Source: an uncultured Bacilli bacterium
GTDB taxonomy: Bacteria > Bacillota_I > Bacilli_A > RF39 > UBA660
Direction of reading: 5' to 3'
Assembly: GCA_934120635.1 (NCBI GenBank)
Contig: CAKOUR010000004.1
Location: 1-64,000 of the forward strand
DNA length: 64,000 nucleotides
Position numbers and translations under genes: made by a program. This document shows, in pieces, positions 16,103-26,176 of the stretch. Within the stretch, counting starts at the first letter, position 1; each line of letters opens with the position of its first letter. Below the pieces are notes generated by a model. That model was not told where the DNA came from, ran no database searches, and worked only from the letters and a program-made list of their open reading frames with translations.

Positions 16103-18469
16103 ATGAATACTATAGGTAATTATTTTTGTAAAAGTGATAATGATGGTATAAGTTTAAAAAATAATATTGTAAAAGGAAAGAAATTTAGGTTTACTTTTTT
16201 ATCAGATAGATTAATTAGATTAGAATACAGTCCAACGGGTTCTTTTGAGGATAGAGTTTCTCAGAGGGTTATTTTTCGAAATTTTTCTGAAGTTAAATAT
16301 ACTAAGACGCAAACTGAAAGTTTAATTCAGTTATCTACTTCTTATTTTACTTTGAATTATGATATGAACAAACCTTTTTTAGGAAGTAAATTAGCACCTG
16401 GTTCTAATTTAAATATTCTTTTAAATGGTACTGATAAAATGTGGTATTATAAACATCCTGAGGCTAGAAATTTTGGAGGACTTAATTATTCTTTGGATAA
16501 TTTTTCAGGAAAGTTAAAGTTGGGTAAAGGGTTATATTCTACTGATGGGTTTGCTGTTTTAGATGATAGTGATTCTTATGTTTTAGATAATAATAATTTT
16601 ATTAAAAGAAATGAAGGTAATATTGATATATATGTTTTTATGTATCGTAAGGATTTGGGACTTTGTTTACAGGATTATTATAAGCTTACAGGATATCCTA
16701 GTTTGATCCCTAGATATTCTTTAGGTAATTGGTGGAATAAGAATCAAGAATATTCTGTTATGGATATTCAAAAATTGATGACTAAATTTCATGAAGAAGA
16801 AATTCCTATTTCTAATTTTTTGTTTAGTAATAAGTGGCATAAACCTGGGGAGCCTTTAGAGTTTAATCATAAGTTATTAAATGAAAAGCAGTTGCGTCAG
16901 TTATTTAATAGTTATAATTTGAAACTTTCTTTATCTGTTGATCCTAGTGATAAGGTAGTTGAAGGTAGTAATACATATAATAATATTAAAAGTGTGGTTG
17001 GAGATATTAATGGTGATTATTCTTTTTTACCTATGAATAGTCAACAAATTAATCTTTATTCTTCTTATGGAATAAGAAGTTGGATTTCTTTAGGGGTTGA
17101 TGCTTTTTATGTTGATTATGATGATAAAAAAAATAATCAGATTTTAGCTTTAATTAATCATTATATTTATTCTATGTATGGACTTATGTTAAATAAAAGA
17201 GTTGTTGTTTTGTCTAGAAATCATTCTATGTCTACACATCGGGATACTGTTATTTTTAATGGAAAAACGAAAGTTGATTGGGAAACTTTAAGTATTTTAC
17301 CTCAATATCAAATGTCTGCTTCTAATAATGGGGTTAGTTATGTTGCTAGTCCTATTGGAGGATATTATGGTGGAATTGAAACTTTTGAATTATATATTCG
17401 TTATATACAGTTTGGGGTTTTTAGTACTTTTTTGATTTTATCTAGTGATGATGGAAAGTATTATAAAAGAGAACCTTGGAGATGGAATATATCTGAAGAA
17501 GAGATTATAAAGAAATATTTGAGATTAAGATATAAATTAATTCCATATCTTTATACTGAAAGTTATATTTATTCTAAGAGCGGTAGCCCTATTATTCAGC
17601 CATTATATTATAAATATCCTAAGATTTATGATGAACCTTTATATAGAAATCAGTATTTTTTTGGTAGTGAGATGTTGGTTTGTCCTATTGTAAAAAAGAA
17701 AAATTTGGTTATGGATAGAGTAGTTCAACGAATGTTTATTCCTGAGGGTATTTGGTATGAGCTAGAAAGTGGAAAAAAATATGTTGGGAATAAATATTAT
17801 ATGAGTTTTTATAAAGATGAGGATTATCCTGTCTTTTGTAGAGAGGGCTCTATTATTCCTCTTTCTATGGAGATGAGTACTGATTTACCTACTAATATAG
17901 AAGTTTTAGTTTTTCCTGGAGCTAATGGAAGTTATCTATTATATGAGGATGATGGTATTAGTAATAATTATAAAAATGGTAGTTGTGGGTTAACGGAGTT
18001 TAATTTTAAATATATTTTGAATCATTATGAATTAAAAATTCAAAGTAAGGGTAATCCTGGTTTATTACCAGCTTTTAGAAATTATAAGATTCGTTTTAAA
18101 AATACAAAGAATGGTAATGTAGAAGTTAAGTCTGGGATGAATACTGTTTCTGGAAAAGTATATAATGAAAGAAATGATTTAATAATTGAAGTGGAAAATA
18201 TTTCTTCTAGTAGTAGTTTAACTATTATTTGTAGTAGTGATGGTATTTTATTAAATTCTATGGAGAAATTGATTAATGATGATATTAGGGGAATTTTGGA
18301 AGATTTAGAGATTGAGACTATTTTAAAAGAGAAAATAGATGATATTTTGTTTAGTGATTTGTCTATTAGGAAGAAGAGAATTGCTATTCGTAAGTTGAAG
18401 AGGGCAAAATTAGAGCCTAAATTTATTAAAATGTTTTTAAATTTACTTGAATATATTAAGACAGTTTAG
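16103..18469 (+). CDS. GH31-family alpha-glycosidase-like protein, divergent active site
   Basis: The 788-residue product has the GH31 fold order: an N-terminal beta domain (RFTFLSDRLIRLEYSP), a barrel starting near YPSLIPRYSLGNWW, and C-terminal beta domains (FCREGSIIPL, then LLYEDDG). The nucleophile region reads GVDAFYVDYDD and may keep its aspartate. The acid/base region reads IFNGKTKVDW where most members have SGD or GGD, and the usual HDIGG reads SPIGG. Some Bacillota GH31 proteins also have GKT at the first position, so that change alone does not prove inactivity, but loss of the second Asp is notable. No export signal is seen. Substrate unknown. Confidence 0.8.
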   Translation: MNTIGNYFCKSDNDGISLKNNIVKGKKFRFTFLSDRLIRLEYSPTGSFEDRVSQRVIFRNFSEVKYTKTQTESLIQLSTSYFTLNYDMNKPFLGSKLAPGSNLNILLNGTDKMWYYKHPEARNFGGLNYSLDNFSGKLKLGKGLYSTDGFAVLDDSDSYVLDNNNFIKRNEGNIDIYVFMYRKDLGLCLQDYYKLTGYPSLIPRYSLGNWWNKNQEYSVMDIQKLMTKFHEEEIPISNFLFSNKWHKPGEPLEFNHKLLNEKQLRQLFNSYNLKLSLSVDPSDKVVEGSNTYNNIKSVVGDINGDYSFLPMNSQQINLYSSYGIRSWISLGVDAFYVDYDDKKNNQILALINHYIYSMYGLMLNKRVVVLSRNHSMSTHRDTVIFNGKTKVDWETLSILPQYQMSASNNGVSYVASPIGGYYGGIETFELYIRYIQFGVFSTFLILSSDDGKYYKREPWRWNISEEEIIKKYLRLRYKLIPYLYTESYIYSKSGSPIIQPLYYKYPKIYDEPLYRNQYFFGSEMLVCPIVKKKNLVMDRVVQRMFIPEGIWYELESGKKYVGNKYYMSFYKDEDYPVFCREGSIIPLSMEMSTDLPTNIEVLVFPGANGSYLLYEDDGISNNYKNGSCGLTEFNFKYILNHYELKIQSKGNPGLLPAFRNYKIRFKNTKNGNVEVKSGMNTVSGKVYNERNDLIIEVENISSSSSLTIICSSDGILLNSMEKLINDDIRGILEDLEIETILKEKIDDILFSDLSIRKKRIAIRKLKRAKLEPKFIKMFLNLLEYIKTV

Positions 18470-18484
18470 TATAATAGTATTCAA

Positions 18485-18682
18485 AGTGTTGATGAGGAAA
18501 GTAGTAGTAAAAATATTTCTTTAGAGAGTAAGTGGGTGGTGTAAACTTATGCTATATTTTTATGAACTTGTTCTTTTAGCTACCTATTAAGGTCGGGTAA
18601 TCCGTTATCAAATTAAGTAAAAAGTAGGATGGTACCGCGTTTATTCGCTCCTAGTGTTTAGGGGGAGTAGACGTGGTTTTTC
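18485..18682 (+). promoter_or_regulatory. T-box riboswitch (leucine)
   Basis: The leader contains the start motif GATGAGGAAAGTAGTA, stem I elements, the T-box AGGATGGTACCGCG at about 18625-18639, and a terminator formed by the GCGTTTATTCGCTCCT side and GGGGGAGTAGACG followed by T. Uncharged tRNA paired to the T-box would favour antitermination. CTT triplets at about 18546 and 18566 are candidate specifier codons and would fit leucine, matching leuS downstream. Confidence 0.9.
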
Positions 18683-18700
18683 TTTTGGAGGTGATTATAT

Positions 18701-19048
18701 TTGAATATTGTTTTAGAATATGTTGTAGTATTTATTGGGGTATTTATTTTTAATTATTTTGCTACTAAGGTAAGTAGTAAAAAGTTAAGTAAGGATCAGG
18801 TTCCTACGGAAGTTTTGTATTTAAAGAGGGTTTATAAGATTTCTATTCCTAAGAAAAATTATTCAAATTTTATGGTGGTTTGTTCTTTCATTAATACTTT
18901 TATTATTAGTACGATTTATATTATTATTATGTATTTAGTAAATCATATTATTTTGAGAATTATTATAGGAGTAATTTTATTGGTTTTAATGATTATTATT
19001 TGTTATGGATTTTTAGCTAAATATTATTTATGGAAAGAAGGAAGATAG
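18701..19048 (+). CDS. Small membrane protein upstream of leuS
   Basis: The 115-residue product has a first membrane helix at residues 4-22, a cytoplasmic basic loop containing KKLSKDQVPTEVLYLKRVYKISIPKKN, and two more helices (about 58-80 and 84-108). I recognise no named family, though a PTEVLYLKR-type loop between helices recurs in small Bacillota membrane proteins. It starts with TTG after GGAGGTG. It lies between the T-box and leuS and so is under leucine-tRNA control. It ends three bases before the leuS start. Confidence 0.7.
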   Translation: MNIVLEYVVVFIGVFIFNYFATKVSSKKLSKDQVPTEVLYLKRVYKISIPKKNYSNFMVVCSFINTFIISTIYIIIMYLVNHIILRIIIGVILLVLMIIICYGFLAKYYLWKEGR

Positions 19049-19050
19049 TG

Positions 19051-21462
19051 ATGTATAATTATAAAAAGATAGAAAAGAAATGGCAAGAATATTGGAAAGA
19101 GAATCATACTTATGATTCTATAAATGGAGCAAAGACAGATAAGGGTAAGTATTATATGTTAGTAGAATTTCCTTATCCTTCTGGAGTAGGATTACATGTT
19201 GGGCATGCTAGAGTGTATACAGCGAGTGATGTTCAAGCTAGATTTAAGAGAGCTATGGGTTATAATGTTTTGTTTCCTATGGGATGGGATGCTTTTGGTG
19301 CACCTGCTGAACAATATGCGATAAAGAATCATATTCATCCTAAAATGGCTGTTCAGGAAAATATTAAGGTATTTAAATCACAGATGGAATCTCTTGGATT
19401 ATCTGTAGATTGGTCAAGGGAATTTTCAACTACTGATCCAGAGTATTATAAATGGACACAATGGCAATTTTTACAATTTTATAAAGCTGGTCTTGCGTAT
19501 AAGGATGAAAAAGAAATTAACTGGTGTCCAAATTGTAAGACAGGGTTATCTAATGAGGATGCTCAAGGTGGTGTTTGTGAGCGCTGTGGTAGCAAAACTA
19601 CAAAGAAACTTAAAAATCAGTGGTTACTAAAAATGAGTAGTTATGCTGATAAATTATTGGATGGTTTGAAAGATACTGAATTTTTAGATAAAGTTAAAAC
19701 AGCACAAGTGAACTGGATTGGAAAGTCAATTGGGGCTTCTGTAAGATTTCCTATTTGTGGTACTGATGATAGTTTGGAAGTTTTTACGACAAGATGTGAT
19801 ACTTTATTTGGAGTAACTTTTATGGTTATTAGTCCAGAACATCCTTATTTAAAAAAATATATAGATAGGATTCAAAATCGGAAAGAAGTAGAAGAATATC
19901 AGAAACAAGCTATGGAAAAAAGTGAAATTGAAAGAACTGATGCTACTAAGGAAAAGACTGGTATTTGTCTTTCTGGTCTTGAAGCTGTTCATCCAATTAC
20001 AGGAGAATGTATTCCTATTTGGGTAAGTGATTATGTTCTTGCTAATTATGGTACAGGTGCAATTATGGCAGTACCTGCTCATGATGAAAGAGATTATGCT
20101 TTTGCTAAAAAATTTGGGATAAAGATTATTCCTGTTATCGAAGGTGGAGATGTTTCTAAGGAAGCTTATATTGGAGATGGAGTACATATTCATTCAGAAT
20201 TTTTAGATGGTTTAGGAAAAGAAGATGCTATTTCCAAAATGTTAAAATACTTAGAAGAAAAGAAAATTGGCGGTAAAAAAGTAAATTATCGTCTTCAAGA
20301 TTGGATTTTTTCTAGACAAAGATTTTGGGGAGAACCGATTCCTATGATTCATTGTGATTGTTGTGGATGGGTAGAAGTTCCTGATGATGATTTGCCAGTA
20401 TTACTTCCTGATGTTTCTAGTTATGAACCAACTGAGGATGGAGAAAGTCCTCTTGCGAATATTGAAGAATGGGTTAATACTACTTGTCCAAAATGTGGTA
20501 AACCTGCTAAGAGAGAAACGGATACTATGCCGAATTGGGCTGGTTCTAGTTGGTATTGGTTAAGATATATGGATCCTAAAAATGATAAAGAATTTGCTAG
20601 TATGGAGGCAATGAAATATTGGGGAATGGTTGATTTATATGATGGTGGTATGGAACATGCTACTAGGCATTTGTTATATGCTAGATTTTGGAATATTTTC
20701 TTACATGAACAAGGTCTTGTTCCTTGTAGTGAGCCTTTTTTGAAGAGAATTAGTCATGGAATGATTTTGGGTTCTAGCGGAGAGAAAATGAGTAAAAGTA
20801 AGGGAAATGTGGTCAATCCTAATGATATGGTTAGAGATTATGGGGCTGATGCTTTACGTGTTTATGAAATGTTTATTGGAGATTATTCTAAGGATGCTAG
20901 CTGGAGTGAAAACGGATTAAAAGGTTGTAAGAAATTTTTAAATCGTATTTGGAATTTACAAGAGAAATTGAATGATAAAGAAGAGTATAGTACTGATTTA
21001 GAAAATTTAATTCATAAAACAATTAAGAAAGTTACTCATGATATTGATACTTTAAATTATAATACTGCTGTTTCTGCTTTAATGATTTTATTAAATGCTA
21101 TGGATGAAAAGAATGAAATTACAAGAAAAGACTATCGAAGTATTTTACATTTATTGAATCCATTTGCTCCTCATATTACGGAAGAATTAAATGAAGTTTA
21201 TCATTTAGGAGATGCTTTTTCTGATAGTAAGTGGCCTGTTTATGATGATGAAAAGACTGTTGATGATGAGTTAGAGATTGGGGTTCAAGTTAATGGTAAG
21301 TTGAGAGGAACTATCTTGGTAGAAAAGGATGCTTCTAAGGAAAAATTAGAGTCTCTTGCTCTTAAAGAAGAAAATGTAATGAGACATATTTCTGGGAAGA
21401 GTGTTGTAAAAGTTATTGCTATTCCTAATCGTATTGTTAATATTGTGGTAAAGGAAGGATAA
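19051..21462 (+). CDS. leuS: Leucyl-tRNA synthetase
   Basis: The 803-residue class Ia synthetase shows the HIGH-type motif in PYPSGVGLHVGHARVY near residue 43, the KMSKS motif in SGEKMSKSKGN, and the zinc-like insertions CPNCKTGLSNEDAQGGVCERCG and CPKCGKPAKRETDT. The CP1 editing domain (TRCDTLFGVTFMVISPEH and AVPAHDERD) is intact, so mis-charged tRNA can be hydrolysed. ATG 19051 gives the normal start MYNYKKIEKKWQ with GAAGGAAG before it. Expression is controlled by the upstream T-box. Confidence 0.97.
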   Translation: MYNYKKIEKKWQEYWKENHTYDSINGAKTDKGKYYMLVEFPYPSGVGLHVGHARVYTASDVQARFKRAMGYNVLFPMGWDAFGAPAEQYAIKNHIHPKMAVQENIKVFKSQMESLGLSVDWSREFSTTDPEYYKWTQWQFLQFYKAGLAYKDEKEINWCPNCKTGLSNEDAQGGVCERCGSKTTKKLKNQWLLKMSSYADKLLDGLKDTEFLDKVKTAQVNWIGKSIGASVRFPICGTDDSLEVFTTRCDTLFGVTFMVISPEHPYLKKYIDRIQNRKEVEEYQKQAMEKSEIERTDATKEKTGICLSGLEAVHPITGECIPIWVSDYVLANYGTGAIMAVPAHDERDYAFAKKFGIKIIPVIEGGDVSKEAYIGDGVHIHSEFLDGLGKEDAISKMLKYLEEKKIGGKKVNYRLQDWIFSRQRFWGEPIPMIHCDCCGWVEVPDDDLPVLLPDVSSYEPTEDGESPLANIEEWVNTTCPKCGKPAKRETDTMPNWAGSSWYWLRYMDPKNDKEFASMEAMKYWGMVDLYDGGMEHATRHLLYARFWNIFLHEQGLVPCSEPFLKRISHGMILGSSGEKMSKSKGNVVNPNDMVRDYGADALRVYEMFIGDYSKDASWSENGLKGCKKFLNRIWNLQEKLNDKEEYSTDLENLIHKTIKKVTHDIDTLNYNTAVSALMILLNAMDEKNEITRKDYRSILHLLNPFAPHITEELNEVYHLGDAFSDSKWPVYDDEKTVDDELEIGVQVNGKLRGTILVEKDASKEKLESLALKEENVMRHISGKSVVKVIAIPNRIVNIVVKEG

Positions 21463-21481
21463 GTACTTATCTTTCTTTTTT
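21458..21481 (+). terminator. Terminator after leuS
   Basis: GATAAGTACTTATC at 21458-21471 is self-complementary and is followed by TTTCTTTTTT. It overlaps the leuS stop. Confidence 0.7.
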
Positions 21482-21602
21482 GTGGTTATTAATTAAATCT
21501 ATTATAAATAGTATTGATTGAATAAAAAATGTTACGGGCTGGTTGACTTTTAAAAAAAATAAAATATTTATATTATAATGGTATTTGTTTGGAGTGGTTG
21601 TG

Positions 21603-22220
21603 ATGGAAAAATTTAAATTTGAATTTGATTTTTATGATGAAGGTCTTTATTGTATGGAGGATATTATTCAAGATTTCTCAAAGTATTGTGGGATGGATTT
21701 TTATTATCTTATTGAATTTTTTAGGAACTGTTCTGTTATCTCAAAGGATAATTTATCTATTTCTTTGAAAGAAAATGGTTATTCTTGTCGCCAAAAAGTA
21801 ATTGATTTAAATTATGATTATTTAAATACTAAGGTTGAAATTTTAAAAAATAAGGGATTGGATTATTTGTTATTGATGAACTATTTGAAAAGATTGAGAA
21901 TAAAAAATTATAATTTGGACTCTAAATATGAAAAGATATTAGAGAGTTGTAATTTATTTCATTTTCGTAATATTTTGATGGGAAATGATATTAAGGCTAT
22001 TTTGATAGGATTTGGAAATACTTTTAATCAGCTTCTTGATAATTTAAATGAAATTAATTCTTTTGATACTTATGAGTTCCCTAGGATAGATTCGTTTGGT
22101 TTAATTTATGGTAGAGATAGAATATATCCTAAGAGAGAGATTGTTTTGGATAATGAAGATATTTTAGATAAAACTTCTATTAGACCAAAAAAGTTGCAAA
22201 AGACATCATATCATTATTAA
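21603..22220 (+). CDS. Unknown cytoplasmic protein
   Basis: The 205-residue product has no signal peptide or membrane helix and is rich in Tyr, Asp, Asn and Leu. The N-terminus is acidic (MEKFKFEFDFYDEGLYCMED), the middle is helical and charged (KNKGLDYLLLMNYLKRLRIK), and the tail is basic (RPKKLQKTSYHY). I do not recognise the family. ATG 21603 is preferred over an upstream TTG because GGAGTGG lies just before it. It stands alone between two terminators. Confidence 0.6.
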   Translation: MEKFKFEFDFYDEGLYCMEDIIQDFSKYCGMDFYYLIEFFRNCSVISKDNLSISLKENGYSCRQKVIDLNYDYLNTKVEILKNKGLDYLLLMNYLKRLRIKNYNLDSKYEKILESCNLFHFRNILMGNDIKAILIGFGNTFNQLLDNLNEINSFDTYEFPRIDSFGLIYGRDRIYPKREIVLDNEDILDKTSIRPKKLQKTSYHY

Positions 22221-22248
22221 TTTGGAATAATTTGGTTTATTGTTGTAA

Positions 22249-22279
22249 AAAAAGGGATATTTGTATTGTATCTCTTTTT
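22249..22279 (+). terminator. Terminator before rpsB
   Basis: AAAAAGGGATA at 22249-22259 pairs with TATCTCTTTTT at 22269-22279 (one G-T pair), giving a U-rich end. Confidence 0.7.
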
Positions 22280-22412
22280 ATTTTATGTTAAAATAAATTT
22301 GGCTTTTTGGAAAAATATTCACAAATATGGATTTATTTTTTCTAGTGCTTAAGTTTAAGTGAAGAAATAAATGTGAAGTATTTGGAAGCAAAACAAAGGA
22401 GGATGAAAGAAT

Positions 22413-23357
22413 ATGGCAGTAGTATCTATGAGCTACTTATTAGAAGCTGGTGTTCACTTTGGTCATCAGACTAAAAGATGGAACCCTAAAATGAAAGAGT
22501 ATATCTACAACTCTCGTGATGATATTTATATTATTGATTTACAAAAAACTGTAGAAAAAATGGAAGAGGCTTATGCAGCTTTAACAAAGATTGTATCAGA
22601 AGGTGGAAATGTTCTATATGTTGGAACAAAGAAACAAGCTAGTGATGTTTGTCGTGAAGAGGCTACTCGTGGTGGTATGTATTACATGACTGAACGTTGG
22701 TTAGGTGGAACTTTAACTAATTTTAGAACTATTCGTAGAAGAGTTAAAAGATTAGAAGAAATTGAGGCTATGGAAAAGAATGGTACTTTTGAAAAGTTAC
22801 CTAAGAAAGAAGTAATTGGTCTTAAGAAAGAATATGACAAATTAAATAAGAATTTATGTGGTATTCGTGATATGGTTAAATTACCTCAAGCTTTAATTAT
22901 TGTTGACTCTATTAAAGAAGAAAATGCAATTAAGGAAGCAAAGAAGTTAGGTATTCCTGTATTTGGAATTATCGATACAAATTGTGATCCTGATAGCGTT
23001 GATTATGTTATTCCAGGTAATGATGATGCAGTAAGAGCAATTAAAGTTGTACTTGGTGCGTTAACTAATGCAATTGTTGAAGTAAAAGGTGGAACAATTG
23101 TTGATTATATTACTGAGGATGAAAATAGAAGAAGTGCTAGACAAGCTGATAGAGGAAATAAAAAATTTGATACAAAAAGACATGATAGAAAAGTAGAAAC
23201 AAAAAAAGAAGAAAAGCCAAGTAAAGAAGATGTTACAGAATCTAAATTAGATTTGAATATTTTAAATGTTTCTGAATTAAGAGATTTAGCTAAGAAAAAA
23301 GAAATTTCTGGTTACTCTAAGATGAAGAAAGATGAATTAATCGAAGCTTTAAAATAA
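22413..23357 (+). CDS. rpsB: 30S ribosomal protein S2 with C-terminal SAP/Rho-N-like extension
   Basis: The 314-residue product is S2: [19 protein letters not shown] at the start, [12 protein letters not shown] and the [15 protein letters not shown] region in the core. S2 normally ends near residue 240-250. Here a Lys/Arg-rich linker (about 240-272) and a compact C-terminal module of about 38 residues follow ([30 protein letters not shown]), with the pattern of a Rho N-terminal/SAP nucleic-acid-binding motif. AAAGGAGG precedes the start. The 190-base leader before it may hold an S2 autoregulatory structure, but I could not establish one. Confidence 0.95.
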   Translation: MAVVSMSYLLEAGVHFGHQTKRWNPKMKEYIYNSRDDIYIIDLQKTVEKMEEAYAALTKIVSEGGNVLYVGTKKQASDVCREEATRGGMYYMTERWLGGTLTNFRTIRRRVKRLEEIEAMEKNGTFEKLPKKEVIGLKKEYDKLNKNLCGIRDMVKLPQALIIVDSIKEENAIKEAKKLGIPVFGIIDTNCDPDSVDYVIPGNDDAVRAIKVVLGALTNAIVEVKGGTIVDYITEDENRRSARQADRGNKKFDTKRHDRKVETKKEEKPSKEDVTESKLDLNILNVSELRDLAKKKEISGYSKMKKDELIEALK

Positions 23358-23371
23358 GGAGGAAAATAATT

Positions 23372-24244
23372 ATGGTAAGTGCAAGCATGGTAAAAGAATT
23401 GCGTGAAACTAGTGGCGCTGGTATGCTAGATTGTAAAAAAGCATTAGAGGCTACAAATGGTAATATGGAAGAAGCAATAAATTGGTTAAGAGAAAAAGGT
23501 ATTTCTAAGGCTGCTAAGAAGGCTTCTCGTATTGCTGCTGAAGGTTTGGCTTTCGCTAAAGTTGATGGAAATAAGGCTGTTATTGTAGAAGTGAATTCTG
23601 AAACTGATTTTGTTGCAAAAAATGAAGAATTTAAGTCTTTAGTTAATGAAATTGCTGATATTGTTTTAGAAAATAATCCTAAAAATGTAGAAGAGGCTTT
23701 GGAAGTTGTTTCTAATGGTAAAAAACTTTCAGATATTATTTCTGAAAAGGTTGCTACTATTGGAGAAAAATTATCATTCCGTCGTTTTGAAGTTTTAGAA
23801 AAAGAAGATAGTCAAATTTTTGGTACTTATTCACATATGGGTGGAAAAATCGTTACACTTGTTGTATTAGAAGGAAACGATGCCGAACTTGCGAAAGATA
23901 TAGCAATGCAAGCAGCGGCAATGAGACCTTTATATTTGAATCGTGATGAAGTTCCAACTGATCGTATTGAAAAGGAAAGAGATGTTTTAACTGAACAAGC
24001 TGAAAATGAAGGGTTAGATCAAAATAAATTACCAATGATTGTGAATGGTAGATTAAATAAATTCTTTGAAGAAATTTGTTTAGTTGATCAAGGATTCATT
24101 AAAGAAAATAAAATGAAAGTTTCTAAATATGTAGAATCAAAAAATAGTAATATTATTAAGTTTGTTCGTTATGAAGTTGGTGAAGGAATTGAGAAAAAAG
24201 AAGAAAACTTTGCTGATGAAGTCATGAAACAAATGAATGCTTAA
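23372..24244 (+). CDS. tsf: Translation elongation factor Ts
   Basis: The 290-residue product is EF-Ts, the nucleotide exchange factor of EF-Tu. The N-terminal UBA-like domain (VKELRETSGAGMLDCKKAL), the EF-Tu contact motif ETDFVAKNEEF near residue 78, and the core repeat regions (FGTYSHMGGKIVTLVVL, AMQAAAMRPLYL) are present. It follows rpsB after 14 bases with AAGGAGG, the standard rpsB-tsf operon, and is closed by a terminator. Confidence 0.97.
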   Translation: MVSASMVKELRETSGAGMLDCKKALEATNGNMEEAINWLREKGISKAAKKASRIAAEGLAFAKVDGNKAVIVEVNSETDFVAKNEEFKSLVNEIADIVLENNPKNVEEALEVVSNGKKLSDIISEKVATIGEKLSFRRFEVLEKEDSQIFGTYSHMGGKIVTLVVLEGNDAELAKDIAMQAAAMRPLYLNRDEVPTDRIEKERDVLTEQAENEGLDQNKLPMIVNGRLNKFFEEICLVDQGFIKENKMKVSKYVESKNSNIIKFVRYEVGEGIEKKEENFADEVMKQMNA

Positions 24245-24252
24245 TATGAATA

Positions 24253-24277
24253 AACTAGACTCTGTTCTAGTTTTTTT
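24253..24277 (+). terminator. Terminator of rpsB-tsf
   Basis: AACTAGA at 24253-24259 pairs with TCTAGTT at 24266-24272, followed by T. Confidence 0.85.
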
Positions 24278-24331
24278 GTTGTTCTTTTTTAATTATTATT
24301 GTATAATACTTTTTTGCAAATGAGGGATATT

Positions 24332-26158
24332 ATGGATAAGGATAAAATTTTTCAAGAATTAAATTTTCTTTTTAAAAAGATGAATTATTTACCATCATAT
24401 GAATTTTTATTACGAACTTATGGTAAGGATGGACTTCAAAACTTGCAAAATGAAATTTATCAATTGATTTATGTTGGTAAACAAGATATTCAAATTCATA
24501 TTTTGGAGAAGAAAAAGTACTTTAATGAAGTTTTACTTATTACAGATATTGGACATTTTATTTTGAAAAATAAAGAATTAGGAAATTTTGATGATTCTTA
24601 TTCTTTAATTGATTTTTATTGTCTTTTATCTAGTGAGCATTCTTTTAGACAAGATTCTTTTTCTTTATATGAGAAAATAGAAGTTGAGTTTTTTTATAGT
24701 TATTTAAGTGCCTATTACTGGTATTGTATGATAATAGATGAACTTAGATATCAACAATTATTTCAAATTCTTAATTCTAATTATTCTAGATTTTATCATT
24801 GTATTTATCCTGAAAATTTAATTTCTTTAGAATGTTTAGAAAATCAACATTTTCATTGTTATTTATCTTCTATTAATTATTCTTTTCTTACTTCTATTTT
24901 AGATAAGTATTTTAATCTTTCTGTTTGTCAAGTTAAGATAAATTCATATTTATATTTTATTTTTGCTATTTTTTATTTTGATCAAAAATCTTTGTCTTAT
25001 ATTCAGAAGAATATTGATGAATTTAAAAACTTTATTTTACAGAAAGAAAAAACAGGATTAGATATTGAGAAGATATATTCTTTTTTGAAGAAAACTTGTT
25101 TAATTCAACATTTTAATCAAAATGAATTAATTTCTTTATATAAACAAAATCCTACTTTTTTTTACCAAAATGATTGGGATAAATTTTTACCTATTGCTCA
25201 GTTAATTAAAAATGATAGTCCTATGATTCGGTTGAATAAGGAAGATTTTTCTGTACATTTGGTGTATCAAGCTTATGATTTATTTCGTGATATGCCTATT
25301 GAGATTCTTCTTTCTTCGATGAAAGAAGACAAAGAATATTCTTTTTTATTCTATTTTTTAAGGTTTAATTCTACTATAGTGAAGTTGTATCATATGTATT
25401 ATAAAAGTTATAAGAAAAATATTTCTGATTATTTAGAGTTAGATAACATAGAGGACTTTTTGAGGTGTTTATTTAAAAAGAATAATTTATTAAAAATTTA
25501 TGATAATAATAAAATTTCTTGTGAAGATATATATGTTTTATCTTGTTTTAAAGATTATTTTGGTGAAGAATTGGGTAATATTATTGACGAAGTGAAGTGT
25601 TTATCTAGAAAGAAAGGGGTGCAATTTTATAATCAAATGCTTTTTTTTGAACAAAATAATCAATTATCTAATTTAGAGAGGGAAACAACTTTTAATTTTG
25701 TTGTTAATAGTAAGTCGTTATCTTCTAGGGAGAAGGGAAAGATTTTTAAGATATTAAAGTCTTATTATGGTTGTTTTATGAGAAATTTTGATGTTTTATC
25801 TTTGCTTGATGAAACGAAAAGAAGAGATATTTCTCTTGCTAAGGTTTTAAAAGAAAAGTGTATTTCTAAAAAATATTTTGATTCTAGTTATCAAATTTTG
25901 ATAGAGAACTATTCTATGGTTTGGGATAAATTTTCAAAGATAGATAATCCTTTAGAGAGAGAAATTTTTCTGAAAGAAGTTCAATTGATTGACAAAATAT
26001 TAGCAAATGACTTTAATTTTGATTTAATGAATCGGGAAGTATTTTCTTTTGAAAGATTATTATTTGATTTTCAAAATACTGAATTATATGATAAACTTCT
26101 TACTGTTTATTATTCTAAAGTAGGGAACAATGTTTTAGTAAAAGAAAAAAAGAATTAG
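24332..26158 (+). CDS. Large unknown cytoplasmic protein
   Basis: The 608-residue product is rich in Phe, Tyr, Leu, Asn and Lys and appears mostly helical. It has no signal peptide and I see no catalytic motif. Segments such as LNFLFKKMNYLPSYEFLLRTYGKDGLQNL and the C-terminal REVFSFERLLFDFQN look folded but unfamiliar. The ATG at 24332 is chosen because GAGGGA precedes it and a TGTATAAT promoter box at 24299-24306 overlaps any earlier start. It stands alone, and its end lies in a bidirectional terminator shared with the DUF378 gene. Confidence 0.6.
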   Translation: MDKDKIFQELNFLFKKMNYLPSYEFLLRTYGKDGLQNLQNEIYQLIYVGKQDIQIHILEKKKYFNEVLLITDIGHFILKNKELGNFDDSYSLIDFYCLLSSEHSFRQDSFSLYEKIEVEFFYSYLSAYYWYCMIIDELRYQQLFQILNSNYSRFYHCIYPENLISLECLENQHFHCYLSSINYSFLTSILDKYFNLSVCQVKINSYLYFIFAIFYFDQKSLSYIQKNIDEFKNFILQKEKTGLDIEKIYSFLKKTCLIQHFNQNELISLYKQNPTFFYQNDWDKFLPIAQLIKNDSPMIRLNKEDFSVHLVYQAYDLFRDMPIEILLSSMKEDKEYSFLFYFLRFNSTIVKLYHMYYKSYKKNISDYLELDNIEDFLRCLFKKNNLLKIYDNNKISCEDIYVLSCFKDYFGEELGNIIDEVKCLSRKKGVQFYNQMLFFEQNNQLSNLERETTFNFVVNSKSLSSREKGKIFKILKSYYGCFMRNFDVLSLLDETKRRDISLAKVLKEKCISKKYFDSSYQILIENYSMVWDKFSKIDNPLEREIFLKEVQLIDKILANDFNFDLMNREVFSFERLLFDFQNTELYDKLLTVYYSKVGNNVLVKEKKN

Positions 26159-26176
26159 ATTTGTCTAGTTCTTTTT
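26152..26176. terminator. Bidirectional terminator between convergent genes
   Basis: GAATTAGA at 26152-26159 pairs with TCTAGTTC at 26164-26171 (one G-T pair), with T or A runs on both sides. It overlaps the stop codons of both convergent genes. Confidence 0.75.
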
